The translations under genes and the position numbers were made by a program. Shown here piece by piece: positions 41,801 to 54,000 of a stretch of DNA of 64,000 nucleotides. The DNA is from Patiria miniata (taxonomy: Eukaryota; Echinodermata; Asteroidea; Valvatida; Asterinidae). The stretch spans positions 21,266,927 to 21,330,926 of the forward strand of contig NW_024037063.1 in NCBI RefSeq assembly GCF_015706575.1, written 5' to 3'. A model generated the notes under the pieces. That model had not been told where the DNA came from. It was given only the letters and a program-made list of their open reading frames with translations, and ran no database searches. Each line of letters starts with the position of its first letter. Within the stretch, counting starts at the first letter, position 1.

Positions 41801-43047
41801 GAAGCAGTTTGAGAATCCGTCACATCTTTCGTAGCTTTGAATACATTGGCCGTTGTGGCACTGCCATTGATATGGTCTGCAATCGTGGTTGTAGGATGGT
41901 TCGGTGGCGTGGTCGAACGGGCTGTCAGTAGTAGGATATGAAGGAGCTTTGGTGAAGGAAAGAATAAACGGAAACTGTTTTACTCTGTGTTTCTAATATC
42001 GAAGGCAAGTGTACGTTTGTGCTACAAGGGCAAGTAAACTTGATCACACGTGTCTATGGGTACAGTCAGTGATCGAACAGTGGCTTTTGAAAATGAGATT
42101 TGTTGCTTAAGACCGTGAAGATGCCGCTTTTCCTGCATTGTGATCGTTCGGCTTTTGCCTAATTGCTTTTCTATGACACTTCACCTCACGGGAAGAAGTG
42201 CCGATATTTCGATGAAGTTAACCCCTACATCATACGTCTCGACGCAAGCGATGTGCTAGGAGATCTTAAATTCTAAACCTTTCTCCGCCTTATCAGAATG
42301 AATGTAGATATGATAAAGTGAAGAAATGGATTACAATACACATTAAGTCTAGTTGTAATGTTTAATGACAGTCAGTTCTGTTACAGTAAAATAGCTGAAG
42401 ATGTGAGTAGTTACCATAACAGTTGTATTCGTCTTCGCCATAGTAGCAGTCAGAGTATCCGTTGCATCGTTGATAGTCTTGAATACATTGGCCGTTGTAG
42501 TAGCATCGCCACTCATATGAACTACATCCGTAGTGGGATGGTTCAGTGGTGTAGTCTAAAAATGACAGGTGTCGTTTAAAAGACAGTAGCAAATATGTGT
42601 TGTGTCCTATATTTGACAAACTTTCTTTCTGTAATGAATAATTACCATAACAGTTGTATTCGTCTTCGCCATAGTAGCAGTCAGAATACCCGTTGCATCT
42701 TTGGTAGTCTTGAATACATTGGCCGTTGTAGTAGCATCGCCACTCATATGAACTGCAGCCGTAGTAGGATGGTTCAGTGGTGTAGTCTAAAAATGACAGG
42801 TGTCGTTTAAAAGACAGTAGCAAATATGTGTTGTGTCCTATATTTGACAAACTTTCTTTCTGTAATGAATAATTACCATAACAGTTGTATTCGTCTTCGC
42901 CATAGTAGCAGTCAGAATACCCGTTGCATCGTTGATAGTCTTGAATACATTGGCCGTTGTAGTAGCATCGCCACTCATATGAACTGCAGCCGTAGTAGGG
43001 CAGTTCAGTAGTGTGGTCGAATGGACTGTCAGTGTTAGGGTAAGGAA
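38767..43047 (-). CDS. Gene 2: LDLa-repeat protein, copy of the gene 1 3' end (5' end not found)
   Basis: Seven open exons, all GT-AG and phase 1: 43047-42877, 42786-42646, 42555-42415, 41946-41773, 41332-41216, 40844-40743 and 38858-38767, giving 311 codons and a stop. Six LDLa modules are followed by the same charged tail as gene 1. Neither signal peptide nor start codon is visible between 43047 and the end of gene 3 at 43567, only an SRCR relic. It could be a 5'-truncated pseudogene with intact exons, a gene with a distant first exon, or extra 3' exons of the lectin gene (its exon ending at 44816 is also phase 1). The open frames and in-frame-only indels argue against long-term decay. Confidence 0.7.
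38976..38989 (-). promoter_or_regulatory. CTCF-like motif, copy B
   Basis: GCGCCCTCTTGTGG on the plus strand. The reverse complement CCACAAGAGGGCGC differs by one position from the common CTCF core. It is intronic in gene 2 and duplicated from 7155-7168. Confidence 0.4.
39317..39472. mobile_element. 156-bp MITE with 20-bp terminal inverted repeats
   Basis: GTATATACAGGCATGCAACT at 39317-39336 is perfectly inverted at 39453-39472. A TTTCCTCTTTTTT motif is repeated internally. The element lies in the part of copy B that has no counterpart in copy A. Confidence 0.8.
39525..40550. repeat. Cluster of TGACGTCA-rich repeats
   Basis: A run of related ~100-bp units (GATGACGTCACATGACG..GTGACGTCA, GACTTTAAAA, AAGTTTCAACCC) with many CRE-like octamers. 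Only a short remnant (7360-7445) exists in copy A, so the cluster expanded or inserted in copy B. It lies within the gene 2 intron 38859-40742. Confidence 0.65.
40743..40844 (-). CDS. Gene 2 LDLa exon
   Basis: A 102-nt phase 1-1 exon, [20 protein letters not shown] then [13 protein letters not shown]; counterpart of 7520-7621. Confidence 0.75.
41216..41332 (-). CDS. Gene 2 LDLa exon
   Basis: A 117-nt phase 1-1 exon, [26 protein letters not shown] and GEDEYNCFNG. One extra codon (Phe) compared with 7980-8093. Confidence 0.78.
41473..41719 (-). mobile_element. Dispersed ~250-bp element inserted in copy B
   Basis: Reverse-oriented copy of 1445-1711. Copy A lacks it between AAAACAGAT and ATACCACCCAAAG near 8240. 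It sits in the gene 2 intron, 50 nt from the next exon. Confidence 0.75.
41773..41946 (-). CDS. Gene 2 LDLa exon with linker
   Basis: A 174-nt phase 1-1 exon, [20 protein letters not shown] then an LDLa module ending [18 protein letters not shown]. Nearly identical to 8296-8469. Confidence 0.8.
42415..43047 (-). CDS. Gene 2 LDLa array (three exons)
   Basis: Exons 43047-42877 (171 nt, linker VPYPNTDSPFDHTTELPYYG plus LDLa), 42786-42646 and 42555-42415 (141 nt each). They are nearly identical to the gene 1 array modules, with GCSS in place of GCRS. The two introns are near-identical to each other. This array has no counterpart next to copy A. Confidence 0.85.
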
Positions 43048-43384
43048 CTTTGATGTGGTAAAACAAAAATGGAATAAATGTCAAGAGTTTTATTCGCTTC
43101 TTGTATCTAAGGCATTCATGACAATATACATGTACTTGTAGGTTACACACCCATTGTAAGTTACCGCACTTAGATGGGAACAGTAGGCTTTAACTTACGA
43201 CTTGACCACATATTCACAGGTGTCTATTAGGACAAACAGCGACCAAGTGATTCCGAAAATCCGATGTTGCTTTACGCTGTGATGGTGCCGCTTTACTTGC
43301 AAGTGATTCTGCAGCACATTTCACGTTACTGGACGAATTGCCCATGTCATAGTCACGTGTGTATTCAAATTAAGTTGACCCTTA

Positions 43385-43490
43385 GATCATTTGTTCTGCC
43401 ACGCCGGTACCTTCGCTGTGGCTGCACTGGCCAGGGTACGTGGTCACCGGTCGGCACCGGTGCAGTAGGCAATGTTACTTGACATGGCTT
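43385..43490 (-). pseudogene. SRCR exon relic upstream of gene 2
   Basis: Minus-strand CAGTGCAGCCACAGCGAAGG and neighbours recall the CSHSEDAGV end of the SRCR exons, but the rest of the module is lost and no donor remains. It suggests that gene 2 once had SRCR modules on its 5' side, as gene 1 has. Confidence 0.5.
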
Positions 43491-43566
43491 AAAAGGTGGT
43501 TTGTGCAGCCTCTAGTTTGAAAACGGCCTTATCACGTACGCAACATGATATAATGCCAATGATGAT

Positions 43567-45082
43567 TCATGTCATATAACAGCTATGAATGTTAAGATAA
43601 GGTTGTTTAAATTGAAAACGTGCTTTCAGATTGAAATGGCCGAGGGCAAAGTGGTTCCTACATTTGGGAGATTTGCAGATGTAGTTGTGTCTCTCAGTAG
43701 AGGCGACGTCACTCCATCCGCCATTCACATCCAACAGGACGCCATTGTTGTTTGCATTGTTATCATCAGTAGGTTCATTGACATCCCAGTTCACGTAGTC
43801 CATCAGACTCTGATCAAACCAGGTATTGAAATCATCTGAAAGAAAGAAAAAATGTAAATTTTTTATTATACTTACTGACCAATTTACGCATGACTGGACA
43901 ACACGAACAGCATACAGAGTTGCACCCAATGTTGAGGGAGTGAGAAAAGATAAGCGGATGACCTTATGTTGATGGCACTCACGACAGAAGCCCTACAAGT
44001 AATCCTGGCCATACATGGACGGTAAGTGCAGCTGCCTAGATGCATTTGGTCACGAGATATGACTGTGCCTTCTCGTCCTCTCTGGGCATGACCTGGTGAC
44101 AAATGAGGAACTGGAGAGATGCATTGGAGGTTGCTGGACTTTTTCGTCCGACACAGTATTTGTGCACAGGGCAAGCCGGTATGGTCATGAAGTGCAATAT
44201 AGAAGTCTCTCGCTCGGCTGAATAGATCGTGGGGCTTCCGGCGAATATAAGGAAAGGATGCTGACGACCTCTTGATAGATGGGTGACAACCTGATAAGGT
44301 TGAGCGGTCTCTCAGCTGATGAACTAAAGGCCGTTTGACTGCGGAGAATCCAAATTCAACAACGCTCAGCACTGCCGATCCATTGAAGCAGGCACCTATG
44401 GGCCAAGCAACGCCTCTCTGCAGCATGATGATGATCAATTGTATACATCTGCTGAATGCAAGTCCACTGTTGATTCCTGGGTTCAATATCATTTGGCCGA
44501 TAACAGAACAATTACTAAACGGTAATTTACAACCTAAAACAACAGTTGAAAGATGGTAACGTGACACATGCTGCAAGACTTGTTGGGTGTTGTGTTGAAA
44601 ATTGTGTCTATGCTGAGCAAGGTTGTCCACTTACTAACTCCACAGCGCACATCATATGGATCAGTATTCTGTGCTTACAAACGCTAGAGTATTGTGCAAT
44701 AGGCCTATTTCTGCGGGCAGCAGCAAATATTCAAATATTCAATCACATGGATATTTGAAAATTTCAAATAACCTTATTCAAATGTGCTCACTCAACGACC
44801 ACATCATATACTCACCTGCATTGCGAGTTACCCCAAGCCAAATCTGGGCGTTTTCACCAAAGACTTCTTTGGTTTTGGCCTTAATGAAATCTTCCTCATC
44901 TTTGCTGTGAATGCTGGGCAATTTGCCTCCGTCGTGATTAATGGCACATGTTAGATCTCCAGCTTCTTGCTTTATCATTGTGGCCGATGTATTGAACAGG
45001 TAGCAGTCATCCAATCCTGGAAATTCTACGTAATCAGGAGGACAGATCCCTCCCCTCTGCCCTGGAACATATGGCGGAGTAG
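43567..45082 (-). CDS. Gene 3 CTLD G and C-terminus (EPT type)
   Basis: Exon 45082-44816 (phase 1-1: GGICPPDYVEFPGLDDCYLF, IWLGVTRNA) and last exon 43835-43567 (VNWDVNEPTDDNNANNNGVL, WSDVASTERHNYICKS). The expected cysteine before WSD is missing (GVLLDV), so a disulphide is lost. A short basic tail follows to TGA at 43567. Confidence 0.82.
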
Positions 45083-48000
45083 CTGATTAAAGAAATAAAA
45101 ACAGAGAAGTTGATTTGTCACGATGCGTGTCGGGTTATGGTCTTTTTGTGCCATTCCTTGGGATGTACGTTGATTTTTGACATGTTGGCAAGAAACTTAA
45201 GGTTTACAAGTAAACACATATTGTTGCTAATATGGTATGTTAACCACAATTAGAAACGAAACCAAAAAAACCTGAAATCCTGTGATGGCATAAGGAATTA
45301 ACACTTTCCTACCAATTACTCTACCGAGCTCACAGGCCTAAAACTTCAGAGCTGGTCTTGGCTGCAAGTCAAGATTAATTAGTTGACGGTTGCTCTGTCA
45401 TCCAACTTACAGGGGTATTTGCAGAAGTAGTAGTTGTAAACGTAGCACTGACGGACAGCCCAGAAGCCATCACGAGTTAGTGCCACACAATCTCCATTGT
45501 TGTTGTTTGGTTCATTGGGACCCCATTTGGTGAAGGTCAGCGGCCATTTGTCAATCCATTCAAACACTCCAGTTGCCTTACAATTTAAAATAGAGAATGA
45601 AAGAATATACATATATAACAAATTCCTATAAATCAGTACACTTGAGGACAAGTTACTAGTAAGACGGTCCTGTCAATATGTAGTTTAGCATGTATTACTA
45701 TACCTCATACATATTCATGATCGAGAACACTCACTGGTCAATTCACCATCACGTGCCAGATGTTATTTTTTTCTGTTTACCAAGCGCGCGCGCGAGGATT
45801 CACGCACAGGGTAAATACGCATGCGTAGTAGACTGTCGCATGGATTACCCGTGCGACAGTCTACTACGCATGCGCTTTAGAAAGTAATCGTGGAACTGTC
45901 GCACGGGTGTAGTACGCACGCGCGAACATCGCCCAAACGAGTAACACACGATGAGATGGTTGCACGGCGCGTTATTTTCCCGAGCGAGCTCAATGATGCC
46001 AAACTAGAAAATATTTATTGACAATAAAGATGCCTCATGTACAAAAGAATGTTGTACACAAACTATTTACAGCTGCACTGCATTGTAAACGAACTGAACT
46101 AGTGAAGTTGAGCAATACGATTCTTTTGGTGAACTGGTGAAGTTTTTCAAAAAAAAAAATGAGGTGCATACTGCAACGTAAAAAAAAGAAGCAAATCGGC
46201 GTTGAATATGTATGAGGTATAGTAAAACAAATATAACATGGTTTATTTCGGGTGGACAGCCGATATTCGCTCCCCTCGGTATTGGAAGTTGACAAACTAG
46301 TTCCCTCGGCTTCGCCTCGGGAACAAGTTTGTCAACTTCCAATACCTCTGGGCCGGGAGCGAATATCGACTGTTCACCCTCAAACCATGTTATATTTGTA
46401 TACTGTTTCTTATCATATGTCTATCAACTGCACTATAATGGTTTCACACGAATATTACGTTTGAGTTGACATGCATTGTTAATTCATATTAGGTCAAGGA
46501 TTTGCACTACTGATCAGGAAGTTGTGTCCAGATCTTCAATAGTAACCTTCCACCATGTTACCAGGAGTACATGTTCCTTATTATCTTCTGGGGCAATTGT
46601 GGAAATCAATATAAAATAGATATGCAATATCGCCTCAGATATCCTGATGATCAATATATATGCTTTTTTGCATAAATCCACTGCCCCATTTAAGATTTTC
46701 CACCATAAATCAGTGGGTACTTACAGGATTACGCCTCATTCCCAACCAGGCTTCATCATCTGAAGCATCAGTACCAGCTTGGTACAGGAGGTACGTGAAT
46801 AGCGCCCCCGCGTATCGGTCATTCACTGACAGCAAGCTACCATCCCTACCATGGCAATCCTATTCAAGACAAAACATTCTTGAGGTCAGATGATATCAAA
46901 TCAAAACAAGCCCTCTCAGGTAAGGCTGTGATCTGTCAACATTTAACTAATCTTGAATATGAAAATTGGACTATTTACTATTATTTTAGTTTGCCGGGCT
47001 CGATCGTAACTCAGGCTGGACAAGCAGGACTCAAGACAATAGGATTATTCATATAAGTCCAATGCTGTTTCTGTCTACTCTCCGCATGCACATCTAATAC
47101 CCTTGTTTGCTTTATGCATTTTGAACTATATGCTCAGCCCAGTTTGTAATTCATGGCAAATTTTAGAGAACAGCTTATTTGTCAGGGGTTGCAGGTGAAG
47201 TCACATGAAATTGCTACCGATGACCTCACAAAAACATTTCATTGCATTTGCCTCAATGTTAATTATAATTAAGGTCTTGACAAAGTATGCGTGGTTGATA
47301 AGTTGATGTTTCATCGTGTACGTACAAAGCTGGCGCTATCAAATGAGCGCTTGTAAGTGCTCTCCATGAGGAAACATGTGTCAAAGTAGTTGGTGTACTT
47401 GGTGTCTGTACATGGGTTTCCTGGTAGGGGAGGAGGGTCGCCACCACTCATCACTAAAAAGGTTGAAAGTAAAACATAAGGAAGTGTGTGAATGCACTGA
47501 GAGGTGTCATTGAAAACGTATGGACTTAACATGCAATTCTAGTTTCTACCCCTCCTGGCAACCTTTCCCGACCCCCTTGATACATGTAGGTAATTGGGAG
47601 ACCATGTGTACATGTACACTACAAAGACAAGAAGAAATAAAGTCAATGTTGGAATGATGCAAGTCAAGTTTAGGTCGTACCTCCGGGTGACATGATGGTC
47701 ACATGGCACCAAAGGTGACGCTATACAGGTACCATGTTTTCCTGAGAAGGTAGAAAAACACTTGCCTCTCATACTCCTGGACTATGTAAGCAATCTTGTT
47801 TCACTAAATGAACAAGAAAATGGCATATAACAAAATCAGAAACTACTACTACCTAATGGTGACTGACAGAGGTAGGCTCTTCGGATAGTACACGTGGCAT
47901 CATTCCACAAACCCGGGTCATTTGGATCATTCATCATCGCCACACAACTAGCAGAGTTCTGTCAATGACAAGAGTAAATTCACTTTAGTAAACCTTTCTG

Positions 48001-51000
48001 TCGTGTATATTTTGTCATTGAGTGCCATAAAATTATTTTTGCAGTGTTGACCTTCCATAGTTTGTTAACCCCTCGGTTAGCAAAACGTGTCAACCATGAG
48101 TTAGCAAGAAACGGTCTACAGTAGTAGTAACACTATGGGCTGTGCATCGGAACTGGTTACTTGAGTACCAGACTGCTGTTGTCAGGAAACGATTCCAGAC
48201 TATGGAATCGAGTACCTGTAACCAACATTATGTATTACTTAAGTCATTAACAATGAAAAAGAAAGGTGTTAAATGTCATTTGTGGAGAATTTTCAAAATG
48301 AAAACCAGGCTACATGGAAAAACAAAACCGATTCACGTTTATGACTTTGCGACCGGTTACTTTTATAGGCAAGATTCAAATAACAAGATAATATGTGGTA
48401 ATAAACCCGCGCAGCTGCCAAAGCCTGCGATGAGCTTTAAAAGAAAGGTACACTGGACACGTGCAAGACACGTGTTTACCGGATCAGTAATTGGCAAAGC
48501 ATTGTCAGGTTGGCCTGGTGCCCAGCTCGTATAGTCCAATCGTGTTGCATCAGTCCAGTGATATTGATCGTGGACGCCTATACCATTCAAGCCAATCCAT
48601 GCTTCCGCACCTACTCCCTTGATTATGGCCGTCAACAGAGCTGAAGCAGATACAAACAAAAATTAAACCATATACAGTGTGAAATGGACTTTTGATGGGT
48701 TTTTTTTTTTGGGGGGGGGTTCCAACAACAAAGAGTCATTCAAGTTGGCTGCTGCAAAGGAAAGAAAGAAATAAGAAACAATGGACTACGATTGAATCTG
48801 TACGTTGAATATCTTTGTAGTTGTCATTTAGTTGCTAACTTGAAAACCAGTTTGTAGTTTATTTGTTTGATTTATAAGTTAACGTTTAAGCAATGTAAAA
48901 CAAGTCTCATGCAATGTTACAAATGGGAAAATGGGAAGCAAAATTTTCAATAGAGATTGTAAAATTTTGACTAAATAAGGAACAACTGGTGTAGTTAATT
49001 ACGATCGGTAGTGTGATAACTGTTAGGCCATCATATACTTTACCCCTTATACCTGCCAGACTCGACACGGTGCATCAGGCGTAAACGTCTGTGGGACCTT
49101 GTTGCTCTGAGCCATCAACACCAATGCATAAGCGGCAGATTCTAAGGCAATGAGAGCTAGTATCATTGTGCAATGATAGAGCGGTATCCTGCTGCGGATA
49201 ACATTGACCACGGACTCTGAGGCAATTTTCCCTTGAGATGTTGGCCTGATGGATCATGCATGCTTGTCAATTTGACAGGTGTTGCATGTTGCTGCATTTA
49301 TTAGGGCTTTTTTTTTTAGCTAGGATACCCTGAAGGATTACGATCAATTAATCGAAAAATGAATAGACCGATGATTTAATCACTGGACTCAACAGTCCTG
49401 GAAGCAAAACCTATTGTGTGTAGGTTTTTGTTTTGTCCATGTGGACCTCACCTTGTTGTCCAGGGTTGCTCACTGTGGCAAGGGTTGTCCCTGCAACTGA
49501 AGCCGTCTTACAATCATCTCTGGCATGAATCCAGCCCTTACGTTGACTTTCATCTCTGCCTCTCAAGCTGAAGCACATGTTGTCCAGTCTGAAGTAATCC
49601 TGGGGGCACTCGCCAGTGGTTGGATAGCCAGGTAAAGGCTGAAGTGGTATAGTTGAGATCTCGTTGCGTTTGCAGACAAACTTGAGTGAATTCCCACAAG
49701 CACTTCTTCCCCACTCTCCGTCTGTAAATAAGACAATCCCCAAAGCATGTGTTGATTGCTATCAACAGCAGTCACTGGCATATTACCACTAGAAGCAATT
49801 CCGGGTTGTGAACCATGGAAAGACTACTTTGACCAGTCCAAGCACACTAACTGTACACCCACGGCCCCTTGATGGTGAAAGCATTGTGCCAGCTATTGCT
49901 CAGATAATCTGGCATGGGGTAGTTGCCTTGTACAATAGCTTGCACAATGCTGTTGCCATTGGAGGGGGCCTTTGTGAATGTACAGTGATTGTTTGTTTCG
50001 ACTAATGGTCTGCAGTATTTCCAAATAAAGCAGTAAAGCAGGATTTGCAACTCCAATGGTACAGTAACGTTATATTGTGCAAATCTCTAGAATTAAACAA
50101 TAAACTTAAATAGACCCCTTGCATATCTGAAACCACATGTGAGGCAGACCTTTACATGTATTCCTCCGTAATTTACACGAGTAAACAACTTGTAAATTCA
50201 TTGTTACTGAATTTTAGTAACAAAAACTGCCCTCTGTGAGGGGCACAGAGCAAAGGGTCTATGCTTACTCTGCCATATACGCAGTTCTGTACAATCTTCC
50301 TCATCAACCACGTTTTCTGGAAGTTGACCACCAGGGAATTCCGAGTAGTCGGTATAGATGTCAAACCAAGTGCCATCACTCCAGCTTTGTGAATGGAAAA
50401 ATAAAAGAGCAATGTTAGAAATCAAAATTTCACGCCTGGTCTCATTGGTACATTGTTTTTGCCACAACTCACCTGATTTGGACACGGCCCAAGTTTCTTG
50501 ACATGATCTCAGAACGTTTGGCTAATTATTGTTAAAATGAAGGATCATATCCGCCTCTTAATCACTGACAGGTTTGTGTTCCATGCTTGAGTGGTGAGGA
50601 GGCTTGTATATTAGCAATTAGGAGTAAGGATTAATGAGTCCTTTTGACACAGTTCATTGGGATACACACGTGCATCTGTCTGCACTGTGAGCACAAGTGC
50701 CCACTCAACAGTGACCGTGAGAGAGTCCGACAGACACGTGACTGCTACCATACAGGCTGGTTCCGAGTCAATTAGACAAGAATTGGAAAGAGGGTCAGTG
50801 GCCCGTCTGGAGGTAATATACAGGGTGAATCAAAGAGAAGGTGACATGAAATGATAAATGTTCCCCTTAAAAAGCAATTTAGTTTGATACGCCAATGCAG
50901 CATGTAACTAAGCATTTTATTCCAATCCTAAGTTTAATTACAAGAAATAAATGGTAATAGTATAATATAATTTAGAGTTTCATGCCAGGGATTGTAAGTA

Positions 51001-54000
51001 GGGTTTTGTTTTAGAACATTTTTGGAATGTTCTCTAGCTGCTGCTGTTCTTAATGTAAATACATATAACTCACCGAAACCCTGCGCCTTCATCCCGCAAA
51101 CCAAGCCAGTAACTCCTTGCCAAACCGAATGCCTATAAACAGTAACAAGCATAAAATCATGTTACCAAAATGTCTGTTGGATTTGTCAACAGAGTTTGGG
51201 TTCACAAGAACAAAGAATGTTTTCAGTGAATTAACACGTTAGTCGATAGACATGCCAGTTTCTCGGGGGAGGAGGCTTCACAACCTTTTGTCTGCTTTGT
51301 GGGGGAAGCAGCCACTTAGCGGGCAAACACCCACCTGTCATCCGCTTAGCAGGCAGGTCGCCTGCTTCGCTTAGCACGCATCCAGCTGTCACTTTAATAT
51401 TTTGCGGGCTAGTCACCCGCTACTTTTAGAGCGTGCCCGCCTGTCATCAACTTCTTGGGTGAGACATCTACGATCAGCATCAGCAAATGTTGAAACAGAC
51501 ACACACACACACAAATGTATATTTGCCTGCAATCGGGGACCCCATTGTCCCCATTTTGTTTGTACCCTAACTTCCATATGTACCCTAACCTCCCATATGT
51601 GTTGTACACGAATCCAAATTAGGGACCTCTTGGGAATTGGGGACCCTATTGTCCTCTTTTGTTCAACGTCCCCTATTGAATGCAGAAACAAACTCAAATA
51701 AAACACATTATATAATGAAAAGGGAAAGCAAAAGATGTAATACACAATTGAGCACTAAGTGTCAACACGTACATAATTGAGCAATAAGTGTCGAATAGAA
51801 ACAGAGTATAGGGGCACTTGATAACTAAATTGTGGATCAAATCAAATAAAAAAAAAAAAAATATTTAAATGTATAAGCAGATTAAAAAAAATTGAAAGAG
51901 GCTCCCAGGTTGAAACATCGGTTTTTGTAGGTGTTATAGCTTTTAAAGGTTTGGCTGTGAGGCCTTCCCTCTAAAGCAAATGAACACTGTATAGACATAA
52001 CATTAAAAAACAAAAACAATATAATGTCCATGACATAGCCAATGCACAATAATGTCTAATTATTGATCCAAAACTCCGATTGTGTAATCTCTATGACCAT
52101 TTAACTTAGATTTAAAAATGAACTTGCAGGTTTATGCACTGAGCTCGTAAAGTGCAAAAACAGTTCTCTGATTTATAATGTGTGTGATGCTGGAATTGCC
52201 AACTAGCAAATAATCTTCAGCAACTGTACATGCAGCAGGAAACTCTTTGCACATAGTGTGGGCTTTAAATATAAAAGCATCCTGTGACTATAGATTTAAC
52301 ACAGATGTAATGAGCACAAGTGAAAAAGTGTGCTCGCTAAAGCTATGGAATTGGGCTCTTACAATGAGACACACCATCTATCATCTACAATGATTGTAAC
52401 ACAACAAATGAATAAAAACGAAGGAACAGACTTTTAAGTCTGAAGTAAAAGAAGAACATTTCCTTGTCCAAGTGAAACAGTCACACCTTACCAATTTCTT
52501 AGGTTTGTTTGTCAGAGTATGCCGACTTTACGAGCAAATCAACCCATACCTGTGACACAACGGTAGAAATAACTAGGCACCCCACAAAGTGTTCTGAGGT
52601 GTGGCACTATATGTATCTTTCAGTTGGATGCCCATGATTGTGAAGTAGTTCCATACAATCAGCATAGAATAAAATCTGATGGATTACTTACCAATGTCCG
52701 CACCAAGTTTTGCTCATCCAGATCCTTGGCAGTTGTCAGGTGGCCACCATATTCACGACATTTATTCTCTGCTTCAGTCCAGGTTTTGTCAGACTGTGTA
52801 GGTCCCAAAAGAGTACTTGGAAAGTAGCACTGATCTCTAACTTTTAACTCTTCAACATTCCAGCCACAAACTGTATTCAATTATAATTTTAATATAAGCA
52901 AAGTTTTAAACCCAGTCATCAACAATACAATCAAGTCCAAAGCTTCCTCTATTGCTTTCCCGTTCATCATCATGCACCTGTCTCTCTCAGCACACCTTCA
53001 TAAATGTTTAGCCGTATCTCGTGAAATTACAGCAAATTTCTGGGAATGGTGCCAAGACTTTACTTGAAATTTTGAAAATGAGAGCTTGCATCAATTGATC
53101 GTTTATGTATATGCTCTCAGCTATTCATTTTGGGAAACAGGCACCAATATTGTTTTCCCATTCAACATAAAAAAACTTTGTAGAATGTTGAGTTTGTAAC
53201 CAGTATAAATACCATGTTGAATAACATCTGACTGACCTAAAGCAAGTATGTGAATCACTACGAGCATTATAAATATCGATTCAGTTATTAGATATAACCA
53301 GTCACATTAACACATCTTATCATATGAAGTTCTCAACATGTCAACAAAATGTTCCACATGAAAAAAAATAGATATGTAAATATACAGGGTGAGTAAAAAA
53401 CGGCATTTTTTTAATCGAAGTCAATTTTAACAGAAATACAATAAGGGTGGCCAAAAAATTTTACCAGAATTATGTCACGGCTAATCTGAATAGATAATGC
53501 AAATTTAATTAATGTGGACCTAAGCATTGCGATTATGTAAGCTCTTGTTCATTGTGTCCTCAATTTATTACCTTTTCAAATCCTATTTCACATGTGATCC
53601 ATACTGATCATTGGGATGAGTGCTGATAAGAATCTAAATGCTCTGTGGCATACTGTTAAATAGTACTGATATGGGATTACAGGCTGAATTGTGTATTCAC
53701 CTCGATGGCCTTCAAGTTGAAGGAAGAGCAGCCAGGCAATGATTTCAGGCAACCACGATGCAAGGAGGTACTGTCTACTTCAAGAGCTTGCAATTTGGAA
53801 CGGTAATAAATTGAGGACACAATGAACAAGTGCTTACATGATCGCAATGCTTAGCTCCACATAAATGCATGATATATTCAGATTAGCCGTGACACAATTC
53901 TGATAAAATATATTTTGGCCACCCTAATTCTACTTTTGAAAAAAATGACTTTGATTAAAAAAAAGCCTTTGTTTTACTCAACCTTTACATTATAGAAATA

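Larger units (their letters stand above)
35000..42300. repeat. Segmental duplication, copy B (partner 3500-8825)
   Basis: Collinear with copy A over non-coding and exon sequence. Similarity stops abruptly near 42298 (8820 in copy A). Beyond that point copy A continues to an SRCR exon while copy B continues to LDLa exons. Insertions specific to copy B explain its greater length. Confidence 0.85.
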
